This document shows positions 20,472-27,634 of a DNA stretch of 36,706 nt, one piece after another (the first letter of the stretch is position 1; every line of letters starts with the position of its first letter). Source of the DNA: Enorma burkinafasonensis. Its GTDB lineage: Bacteria; Actinomycetota; Coriobacteriia; Coriobacteriales; Coriobacteriaceae. The notes below the pieces were generated by a model that saw only the letters and a list, made by a program, of their open reading frames with translations, was not told where the DNA came from and searched no databases. Location: NCBI RefSeq assembly GCF_902150035.1, contig NZ_LR597514.1, positions 1-36,706 of the forward strand, read 5' to 3'. A program made the position numbers and the translations under genes.

Positions 20472-20962
20472 ACCTGCGCAAAAGAGGATTCCGCTTAATT
20501 GAATATTCAATTGGGGCCAATTTTTCAGGTGACCCTAAGGTTTACTCATCCGTCGCTTGCAATCACACCACCATGAGGCCAACGGCTGCATGCGATCGGT
20601 GCCCTAGACGGCGCCTATTGGTTTGTTCAGGAGCTGCCCACCGTTTGGCTGTAGCGATTCTTCGACCTCTCACATATGCAAGCCTGGTCCTTGAACAGAA
20701 ACTTGATAGGCACGATGATGTCGCGATCAAATTGGATGAGAATCGAAACCCAGAAGCAAATCGCGGAAAAGGCGAGTTGCGCGCTTCGTCGCCTTTTCCA
20801 CTAGGGGGTTATAGCGCGTTACCCCGTACCGGGGGGATCCCCCGGCCCTTGGAAGCCCACCCTCACGGTCAGACCATGCCAACAAAAGTGCGCGCATGGC
20901 ATCTCGACCTTGCTGTCCGTCGACAGCAAGCCCTTACGTGCAGGGTATCACTACTCGCCGGC
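20472..20962. other. Multi-hairpin non-coding tract inside pglX
   Basis: There is no credible gene in these 491 bases. Three strong inverted repeats are present: GGAAAAGGCGA/TCGCCTTTTCC (20765-20799, 11 bp, loop 13, T-rich 3' arm on either strand), CCGGGGG/CCCCCGG (20829-20845) and CTTGCTGTC/GACAGCAAG (20909-20930, 9 bp, loop 4). GGGGT/ACCCC flanks a loop containing GCGCG, which could pair with the GCGCGC in the loop of the first hairpin. The arrangement suggests a structured RNA or the 3' end of an element linked to the DUF3800 gene, which ends at 20963. The first hairpin may also end transcription from either side. Confidence 0.5.
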
Positions 20963-21634
20963 TTACAGCTGCTTCCTTCGGATCTTTTTGAGATAGTTCT
21001 TCGTAAAGCAGCGCTTATCGCCGAAGAACCTATGATCGGTCGGGCTATCCATGTGCCGGTCGTATCGCAACGCCGCCAACTCAATACCGCAAACATAATC
21101 CGCAACCCGAGACATGAAATAGTCTTTCGGCATGGCATTTCGATAGATAGCGGCGTTGCTCGACAAACACGTATGAACCGCGCGATGCACGGCGCGTTTT
21201 ACTGTTTGCTGCCCGTTGTCGTAGTAGATTTTGACGCAATCATAACCAAAAAAGAATTCAACCTGTTCCCTAATGAACGATACGAGCTCCCGCTCGATAC
21301 GTTCTGCCAACGCATATTCGCTAGAGAACTCTCGCTTTCTATATCGCAGAACCATGTAACGAAAAGGCGTCTTCTCGACGAAGACCTGAAAGCGCATGAA
21401 ATAACTCTTCCGCATACTCAAATCAATTTGATCGTATTGTTCATGACCGCGAACCACCGGCGTGAAGTGAAATGTTCGCTCAATCAACCCGGCATCGGAA
21501 AGTGCCTGACGATATCGACTGATACTCGTGGAGATGTCGACCGATTGGTCGTGAAAAACAAATCCGACCAGATAGTAGTCGGAGCAGGATCCAACATCAC
21601 CGGACTCATCAATGAAGATCGAAAGCTCCCTCAT
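20963..21634 (-). CDS. DUF3800 domain protein
   Basis: The 223-residue protein opens with MRELSIFIDESGDVG, the acidic D-E-S-G start of the DUF3800 family. It has the expected later marks YYDNGQQ (about 137-143), an A-D-Y-V-C segment (VADYVCGIEL) and a basic C terminus. The conserved acidic residues suggest a nuclease-like active site, but I know of no firm function; members are frequent on mobile DNA. It lies antisense to the BREX operon between the two halves of pglX, in the low-GC block, and is preceded by a structured leader. The ATG at 21634 follows a GGCGGGGGATGG stretch, which can pair with that leader. Confidence 0.86.
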   Translation of the reverse strand: MRELSIFIDESGDVGSCSDYYLVGFVFHDQSVDISTSISRYRQALSDAGLIERTFHFTPVVRGHEQYDQIDLSMRKSYFMRFQVFVEKTPFRYMVLRYRKREFSSEYALAERIERELVSFIREQVEFFFGYDCVKIYYDNGQQTVKRAVHRAVHTCLSSNAAIYRNAMPKDYFMSRVADYVCGIELAALRYDRHMDSPTDHRFFGDKRCFTKNYLKKIRRKQL

Positions 21635-21720
21635 GTGGCCATCCCCCGCCTAATAAAAATGCCGGGGGACACCCCCCGGCGAAGAGACAGCCCTCCTTGT
21701 GTGGAGCGCTGCTCTATTTA
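21635..21720 (-). ncRNA. Structured leader of the DUF3800 gene, candidate DUF3800-type RNA motif
   Basis: Read on the minus strand, CAGCGCTCC (21711-21703) pairs with GGAGGGCTG (21696-21688) with one G-G mismatch and a 6-base loop. Then GCCGGGGG (21680-21673) pairs with CCCCCGGC (21668-21661), followed at once by ATTTTTATT as in an intrinsic terminator. The ribosome binding stretch GGCGGGGGATGG (21650-21639) can pair with TCCCCCG of the second hairpin, an alternative to the terminator-like stem. Structured RNAs upstream of DUF3800 genes are a known class from comparative genomics. The similarity here is by eye and context. Confidence 0.6.
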
Positions 21721-21745
21721 TACCACTCGCCGGTTCGTCTATTCA

Positions 21746-21751
21746 ATCATA
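21746..21751 (-). promoter_or_regulatory. Candidate -10 of the DUF3800 leader
   Basis: TATGAT on the minus strand stands about 25 bases before the start of the leader hairpins. The first LexA-like box (21760-21773) would cover its spacer and -35. No clear -35 hexamer is seen. Confidence 0.4.
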
Positions 21752-21759
21752 CCAAAATA

Positions 21760-21773
21760 CGAACACATGTTCT
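21760..21773. promoter_or_regulatory. LexA-like box 1 (CGAACACATGTTCT)
   Basis: It matches the GAAC-N4-GTTC core of Gram-positive and actinobacterial SOS boxes, with CGAAC-R-N-R-Y-GTTY preserved. It is the exact inverse of box 2 over the 12-base core. It lies between the divergent DUF3800 gene and the pglX C-terminal half. Confidence 0.6.
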
Positions 21774-21785
21774 CCACCTTGAGAA

Positions 21786-21799
21786 CGAACATGTGTTCT
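21786..21799. promoter_or_regulatory. LexA-like box 2 (CGAACATGTGTTCT)
   Basis: This is the second GAAC-N4-GTTC box, centred 26 bases from the first and ending 22 bases before the start codon of the pglX C-terminal half. A bound repressor would sit on or just before that start region. Confidence 0.6.
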
Positions 21800-21821
21800 A
21801 CATATGGAAAGGCGGCATAGT

Positions 21822-22796
21822 ATGGCTACCCTCATACGCGACAAGTACGAAGCGCACAAAGCCGAGGTCAACGAGCGCTTCGACCAGCTCAAGGCCAATG
21901 AGGAGGAGCTCAACCGCATCTTCGCGGAGATCTACAACATGGTGGGCGAAGTCCCCATCGAGGTCGAGGACAAGTACGTCTCGGTCGCGCGGATCTTCGA
22001 CACCAAGGAGGAGATTCCGGAGAGCTTCAAGGGCAGCAACTACGTGCGCACCAAGCGTGACGAGATCGTCTCGCTCATATCCTACGCCGTAGGCTGCATG
22101 TTCGGTCGCTACTCGCTCGACGTGGATGGTCTGGTACTTGCCAATCAGGGCGATACCGTAGCGGAATATCTCGCCAAGATGCCCGACCCCGAGCACGTGA
22201 CCTTCATGCCCGATGCAAACAACGTCCTCCCCATCACCGACGACGAGTACTTCCGCGACGACATCGTAGCGCGCTTCGAGCGGTTCGTCGTCGCGGCGTA
22301 CGGACAGGAGACGCTCGAGGAGAACCTGCAGTTCGTGGCCGACGCGCTCGACCCTACCGCCAAGGGCACGGCCCGCGAGGTCATCCGCCAGTACTTCCTC
22401 AAGGAGTTCTTCGCCGACCATTGCAAAACCTACAAGAAGCGACCCATCTACTGGCTTCTGGACGCTGGCAAGAGGAACAGCTTCAAAGCGCTCTTCTACA
22501 TGCACCGCTACCGCCCCGACCTCATGGCACGCGTCCGCACGGAGTACGTTCACCCGCAGCAGGAGCGCTACCGCGCGCGCCTCGCCGCCATCGAAGCGGC
22601 GCTCGAGACCGCCGACGGCCGCCAGAAGGCAGCCCTCAACAAGGAACATAAGCACGTGAGCGATCAGCTGACAGAGATCGCCAGCTTCGAGGAGAAAATC
22701 CATCGACTTGCTGACCAAATGATCGAGATCGACCTCGACGACGGCGTGAAGGCGAACTACCCCAAGTTCGAAGACGTGTTGGCGAAGATTAAGTAG
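21822..22796 (+). CDS. pglX: C-terminal domain of PglX as a separate gene
   Basis: This 324-residue protein is the conserved C-terminal part of type 1 PglX. It has ERFDQLKANEEELNRIFAEIYNM, then ISYAVGCMFGRYSLDVDGLVLANQGD, DDIVARFERFV, YFLKEFFADHCKTYKKRPIYWLLDAG, ALFYMHRYRPD, and ends with IEIDLDDGVKANYPKF. In intact PglX these follow the ETSWDF segment in one chain; 848 plus 324 residues is about a full PglX. The start at 21822 is preferred over 21804 because GGAAAGG (21806-21812) is then a ribosome binding site at 9 bases. GC content returns to the high value of the operon here. It is followed 10 bases later by pglZ. It probably works by associating with the N-terminal half. Confidence 0.9.
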   Translation: MATLIRDKYEAHKAEVNERFDQLKANEEELNRIFAEIYNMVGEVPIEVEDKYVSVARIFDTKEEIPESFKGSNYVRTKRDEIVSLISYAVGCMFGRYSLDVDGLVLANQGDTVAEYLAKMPDPEHVTFMPDANNVLPITDDEYFRDDIVARFERFVVAAYGQETLEENLQFVADALDPTAKGTAREVIRQYFLKEFFADHCKTYKKRPIYWLLDAGKRNSFKALFYMHRYRPDLMARVRTEYVHPQQERYRARLAAIEAALETADGRQKAALNKEHKHVSDQLTEIASFEEKIHRLADQMIEIDLDDGVKANYPKFEDVLAKIK

Positions 22797-22806
22797 GGCG
22801 GGACAT

Positions 22807-25419
22807 ATGAGGACCACGGACATACAGACCGAGCTGCGGCGGCGGTTCGATGAGACGGATGCCCCCACGGCGAGCGCCATCGTGATCTGGCACGACCCGG
22901 ATGGCGAGTTCGCCGACACGCTCGAAGGGCTCGAGCTCCCCGACATCGAGGTGATACGCGAGGAGCCCGGCCGTCGCTTCGCGCTCAAGCGCGAGCTCAA
23001 CGGCGACCTTACCGGCAGGCAGATTCTGCTCTACCGCCGCCGGCAGCGCAACCTCGTCGGCGACTGGCTCGCCGACGTCGAGGCACGTGCACAGGCGTTC
23101 TCGGCAGACTACCTTTCCGTGCAGATGCGCGAGCTCAACGCCGCCGACACGCCCGAGATGCGCAACGCGTTCTCGGCGCACAAGGCGTTCCTGGCCAAGA
23201 AGACCAACCTCAAGAAGCTTGCGCGCCTGATCGACGCCTACCAGGTGCCGCAGCAGCTCGAGCTCGCCATCATGGCCTGCGCCCTGGGTACGCAGGAGGC
23301 CACCGCCACGCAGGTGCTTATCGCCTACCTCGTGAAGGCCGCGGGCGAGGGTGCGCCCGCGGCGTTCGGTGCACTTGAGCAGGCGGGCGTGGCGGACGCC
23401 TTCACCCGCGCGCTCGCGAGCTGGACCGGTTTTGCCGGCGATGCGCGCGACCTCACGGCGCTCGCGCAGCACGTGCTGCTCTCGGCGCTCGCGCCCACGG
23501 TCCCCGCGGGAGCGCTCGATAGGCTCGGCAGCTGCCACTCCTCCGAGCACGCGCCCTTCTGCCACAGCCTCGTGAACGAATGGGGCCGCAGCGACCTCTC
23601 CGACGAGCTGCTCGAGCTCTGCTGCACCGTCGAAGAGGCGACGGATCTCGAGGCGGTGCTCGGTCGCTTCGACGCCCCGGAGCTCTCCCGCGCCGAGGTG
23701 TTCCCCTGCATCGACGCCCTCATCCTCCGCAGGCTCTTCCGCACCGTGGCAGCCGGCCCCGACGGGGCCGATGCCGCGATGGAGCTCGCGGCAGGGCGCC
23801 GCGGCAGCCTGTGGAGCGGGCGCTTCTCATGCTACTACGAAGGCATCATCTGCGCCGCCCGCATGCAGATCTTCTGTCGCGAGCGCGGCCCCGAGCTCGG
23901 CGCCATGACCGCGGAGGTGCTCTGGAAGCGCTACACCGCAGAGTACTGGCACATGGACCGCTGGTACCGCGAGCTCCATGTCGCCTTCGCCCAGGCGGTC
24001 CGCGCCGGCGAGTACGGGCTCGACGAGGACTTCCGCTCCTGCTGCACCGCGCTGGAAGACCTCTACAAGGGCTGGTTCCTGAAGGAGCTCTCGCGTCGCT
24101 GGGCGTCCGCTGTCGAGGGCGACCTCGCGAGGACCGGCTACGTGAACGGCATCCCGCGCCAGCTCGATTTCTACCTCGATGAGGTCGAGCCGGTCCTGCG
24201 CACCAAGAAGCGCGCCTGGGTCGTGGTGTCTGACGCGCTCCGCTTCGAGGTCGCGGCCGAGCTCGCCGAGCATCTGGAGCGCGAGACCAAGGGCAACTGC
24301 GACCTGGGCGCCGCGCAGGCGGTCTTTCCCTCGATCACCAAATGCGGCATGAGCGCGCTCTTGCCCAGCACGAGCTTCGCCTACGCCGCCACGAGCTCGG
24401 CCGAGCGCCGCCGCCTCTCCGTACTTACGGACGGCTCCGAGGCGCTCTCGACCGAGGGCCGCCAGGCGCAGATCAGAAAGCACGCGAGCGCATCCGTCGC
24501 CGTGCGCTACGACGACTTCGTGAACGAGATGGGCCGCGCCGAGCGGCGAGCGCTCGTGGGCGACGCCGAGGTGGTCTACCTCTACCACAACACCATCGAC
24601 GCCCTGGGCGACAAGGAGCCCACCGAGCGGAAGGTGTTCACCGCCTGCGGCGAGGCGATCGAGGAGCTCGCCGCCTGCATCCAGCTCATCGTGCGCGAGT
24701 TCGGTGCCTCGAGCGTGATCGCGACCGCCGACCACGGCTTCCTCTACACCGACCGCCCGCTCGCGGAATCCGAGCACGCCTCGGTCGCGGATATCGCCGG
24801 CACGGTCGTGGAGGCCGGGCGCCGCTACGCCGTGACGGAAGGAGACGCCGACGGCGGACCGCTCGTGCGCGTCGCGCTGCCCTGCGCGGCAGACGCGGAA
24901 CCCCTCACGGGCTTCGCCCCGCGCGAGTGCGTGCGCCTGCGCATGGCGGGCGGCGGCGAGAACTACGTCCACGGCGGCATCTCGCTCCAGGAGCTCTGCG
25001 TGCCGGTGCTCCGCTTCGCCAACAAGCGCGCCGGCAGCAAGGGCTACATGGAGAGCGCGCCGGCGGGCATCTCGCTCGTCACGCGCATCGACACCGTGAC
25101 CAACTCCCTCTTTACCCTTGAGTTCCTGCAGGACGAGCCCGTGGGCGGCAAGGTGCTCCCCGCCGAGTACGAGGTCTTCGTGGGCGACGCCGCGCACGAG
25201 CCCGTGACCGACATCGCCCGCGTGGTCGCCGACCGCATCGAGGCGGATGCCACGGCGCGCAAGCTCCACGTGTCGCTCTCGCTCAAGCCCGGCGCCGGGA
25301 CCTCCGAGCGCGAGCTCTACCGCCTCTACGCCCGCAACACGAAGACCCGTGAGGTGCGCGCCCTCTGCGACCTGCGCATCCACGTCGCCTTTGCCCCATC
25401 GATCGATTTTGGATGGTAA
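22807..25419 (+). CDS. pglZ: BREX protein PglZ, alkaline-phosphatase superfamily
   Basis: The 870-residue protein is the type 1 PglZ. Its central PglZ domain has the metal-binding aspartate in WVVVSDALRFEVAAEL (about 470-485), the segment VFPSITKCGMSALLPS with the Thr/Ser region, and ATADHGFLYTDR (about 638-649) with the Asp-His metal ligands of the alkaline-phosphatase fold. The N-terminal third is helical. The C-terminal beta domain ends in CDLRIHVAFAPSIDFGW. Characterised PglZ proteins are essential for BREX and have metal-dependent nuclease or phosphodiesterase activity in some systems. It starts 10 bases after the pglX C-terminal gene and ends next to brxL. Confidence 0.94.
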   Translation: MRTTDIQTELRRRFDETDAPTASAIVIWHDPDGEFADTLEGLELPDIEVIREEPGRRFALKRELNGDLTGRQILLYRRRQRNLVGDWLADVEARAQAFSADYLSVQMRELNAADTPEMRNAFSAHKAFLAKKTNLKKLARLIDAYQVPQQLELAIMACALGTQEATATQVLIAYLVKAAGEGAPAAFGALEQAGVADAFTRALASWTGFAGDARDLTALAQHVLLSALAPTVPAGALDRLGSCHSSEHAPFCHSLVNEWGRSDLSDELLELCCTVEEATDLEAVLGRFDAPELSRAEVFPCIDALILRRLFRTVAAGPDGADAAMELAAGRRGSLWSGRFSCYYEGIICAARMQIFCRERGPELGAMTAEVLWKRYTAEYWHMDRWYRELHVAFAQAVRAGEYGLDEDFRSCCTALEDLYKGWFLKELSRRWASAVEGDLARTGYVNGIPRQLDFYLDEVEPVLRTKKRAWVVVSDALRFEVAAELAEHLERETKGNCDLGAAQAVFPSITKCGMSALLPSTSFAYAATSSAERRRLSVLTDGSEALSTEGRQAQIRKHASASVAVRYDDFVNEMGRAERRALVGDAEVVYLYHNTIDALGDKEPTERKVFTACGEAIEELAACIQLIVREFGASSVIATADHGFLYTDRPLAESEHASVADIAGTVVEAGRRYAVTEGDADGGPLVRVALPCAADAEPLTGFAPRECVRLRMAGGGENYVHGGISLQELCVPVLRFANKRAGSKGYMESAPAGISLVTRIDTVTNSLFTLEFLQDEPVGGKVLPAEYEVFVGDAAHEPVTDIARVVADRIEADATARKLHVSLSLKPGAGTSERELYRLYARNTKTREVRALCDLRIHVAFAPSIDFGW

Positions 25420-25421
25420 CC

Positions 25422-27593
25422 ATGAGCGAGAACACCGCAACCCAGGTGCCCGCCTACGAGCAGGACGCCCTCGACCGCAAGATCATCGACAGCTTCCCCG
25501 GCCTCATCGTGCGCAAGGACCTCACCGCCCTCATGAAACGCGGTGCCGGGATCCCCACCTTCGTGCTGGAGTACCTGCTCGGCATGTACTGCGCCACCGA
25601 CGACCCCGAGGCACTCGATCAGGGCCTCGCGCGCATCCGCAAAATCCTCGCCGAGAACTACGTGCGCACCGAGGAGAGCGAGGTCATCAAGTCGCGCATC
25701 CGCGAACTGGGCCAGTACACCATCATCGACAAGGTGAGCGCCTACCTCGACGAGCGGCGCGACATCTACGTCGCGAGCCTCGCGAACCTCGCCATCGAGC
25801 CCTTCATCATGCCCGACGAATACGTGCGCTCCTACACCAAGATGCTCACCGGCGGCATCTGGTGCATCGCGCGCATCCAGTACCTGCGCCCCGAGGACAT
25901 GGCCGACGACCCGCTCTCCGACATCTTCGCCGACGACCCGGCCGAGAAGACCAAGATCAAGCCCGCCAACACCTCGAAGGGCGCCAAGGGGCCCGAGAAC
26001 TCGCCCTTCCACATCGTGGACCTCACGCCCATCCAGATGCCCAACCTCGACGTGGACGAGATCATCTCCAAGCGCGCCGCCTTCACCACCGACGAGTGGA
26101 TCGCGCTCCTTCTGCGCTCCGCCGGCTACGAGCCGAACGCCCTCTCGCCGCGGGAGCGCCTGCACTTCCTCACCCGCATGGTGCCGCTCATCGAGCTCAA
26201 CTACAACCTCTGCGAGCTGGGTCCGCGCGGCACGGGCAAGTCGCATATCTACACCGAGGTCTCGCCCTACTCCTACCTGCTCTCGGGCGGGCAGGCCACC
26301 ACGGCCATGCTCTTCGCCAACAACACCGCGCGTACCGGCGGCATCGGGTTGGTGGGCCATTGGGACTGCGTCGCGTTCGACGAGGTCGCGGGCATGCACT
26401 ACAAGGACGCCAACGCCATCCAGATCATGAAGGGGTACATGGCCAACGGCACCTTCGGCCGCGGGCGCGAGCTCTTCAACGCCGAGGCCTCGATGGTCTT
26501 CGAGGGCAACATCAACGACTCGGTGGCGAATATCTTGAAGACCACGCACCTCTTCGAGCCGTTCCCGCCGGAGTTCAACAACGACAGCGCGTTCTTCGAC
26601 CGCATCCACTGCTACCTGCCCGGCTGGGAGGTGCCCAAGATGCGCTCCGACCTCATCACCGGGCGCTACAGCCTCATCACCGACTGCCTGTCGGAGTTCT
26701 GCCACGAGATGCGCCGCCGCGACTTCACGCACTACCTCGACCAGTACTTCCGCTTGAACGGCGACTTCAACCGCCGCGACGAGATCGGCGTGCGCAAGAC
26801 CTTCTCGGGTCTCGCGAAGCTCGTCTTCCCCGACGGCAACATGGGCAAGGAGGACGTGCGCATGCTCCTCGAGTACGCCATCGAGGGGCGCCGCCGCGTG
26901 AAGGAGCAGCTCAAGCTCATGGCCGGCATCGAGTTCATGGACGTCAACCTGGGCTATGTCGACGCGGAGAACCCGACCGAGTCCGTCATCGTGCGCGTGC
27001 CCGAGCAGGCCGACGACACCCTGATCCCCGCCGCACCGCTCCTGCCGGGACACGTGTTCGCGATCGGCATGTCGCAGGGCGACGAGATCGCCGTCTACAA
27101 GCTCGAGAACAAGGCCATCACCGGCGAGATGAAGTTCCGCACCGAGGGCATCGGCTACAACAAGCCGGTGAGCGACTCGCTCGACGCGGCGTTCCAACAG
27201 TTCAAGCAGAACGCGCCGCGCCTCGCCGCCGGCATGCACGTCTCCGGCAAGGACTACCTGCTCTACTACAACGACATCCAGAGCAAGGGGCTCTCGGCCG
27301 AGCTCTCGCTCGCGGAGTTCATCGGGCTGTGCTCGGCCGCGGCGAACCGGCCCGTCATCGCCGGCCTCGCGATCCCGGGCATCCTGCGCATCTCGGGCAC
27401 GCTCGAGCCCGTCGCCAACCTGGAGGACGTGATGCGCGTGGCCAAGAACGCCGGCGCCAAGCGCATCTTGCTGCCCATGAGCGCGATCGCGGACCTGCAG
27501 GGCATCGCGTCGGAGCTCATCGGGTCGGTGAGCCCGGAGTTCTACCCCGACGGCGACATCGTTGCCGCCGCCAAGAAGGCGCTCGGGGTGTAG
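25422..27593 (+). CDS. brxL: BREX AAA+ Lon-like protein BrxL
   Basis: The 723-residue protein is BrxL, the last core type 1 BREX gene. It has an AAA+ module with Walker A GPRGTGKSH (about 266-275), the acidic Walker B region in CVAFDEVAGM, and a C-terminal Lon-protease-like domain ending LPMSAIADLQGIASELIGSVSPEFY and KALGV. In Lon the corresponding segment has the catalytic Lys in G-L-K-E; here it reads N-L-E-D, so proteolysis looks unlikely (inference). BrxL assembles into DNA-binding rings in known cases. The ATG at 25422 is chosen because GGATGG then precedes it at useful spacing; an ATG at 25413 would overlap pglZ by 7 bases. It is convergent with the FHA gene, 41 bases away, with no clear terminator between them. 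Confidence 0.93.
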   Translation: MSENTATQVPAYEQDALDRKIIDSFPGLIVRKDLTALMKRGAGIPTFVLEYLLGMYCATDDPEALDQGLARIRKILAENYVRTEESEVIKSRIRELGQYTIIDKVSAYLDERRDIYVASLANLAIEPFIMPDEYVRSYTKMLTGGIWCIARIQYLRPEDMADDPLSDIFADDPAEKTKIKPANTSKGAKGPENSPFHIVDLTPIQMPNLDVDEIISKRAAFTTDEWIALLLRSAGYEPNALSPRERLHFLTRMVPLIELNYNLCELGPRGTGKSHIYTEVSPYSYLLSGGQATTAMLFANNTARTGGIGLVGHWDCVAFDEVAGMHYKDANAIQIMKGYMANGTFGRGRELFNAEASMVFEGNINDSVANILKTTHLFEPFPPEFNNDSAFFDRIHCYLPGWEVPKMRSDLITGRYSLITDCLSEFCHEMRRRDFTHYLDQYFRLNGDFNRRDEIGVRKTFSGLAKLVFPDGNMGKEDVRMLLEYAIEGRRRVKEQLKLMAGIEFMDVNLGYVDAENPTESVIVRVPEQADDTLIPAAPLLPGHVFAIGMSQGDEIAVYKLENKAITGEMKFRTEGIGYNKPVSDSLDAAFQQFKQNAPRLAAGMHVSGKDYLLYYNDIQSKGLSAELSLAEFIGLCSAAANRPVIAGLAIPGILRISGTLEPVANLEDVMRVAKNAGAKRILLPMSAIADLQGIASELIGSVSPEFYPDGDIVAAAKKALGV

Positions 27594-27634
27594 GTGGCCT
27601 ACGCCGCACGCGGCCCTGCGGAGCCCCTCGCCGC

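Noticed and set aside
20468-21820. A 450-codon plus-strand frame between the pglX halves, which might have been a link between them
   Set aside because: It runs antisense to the DUF3800 gene, has no PglX-like segment, and its first part covers hairpins; it does not join the halves in frame.
19941-21821. A recombinase or transposase explaining the pglX split
   Set aside because: No integrase, resolvase or transposase frame is present, and I could not find matching target duplications at the two edges.
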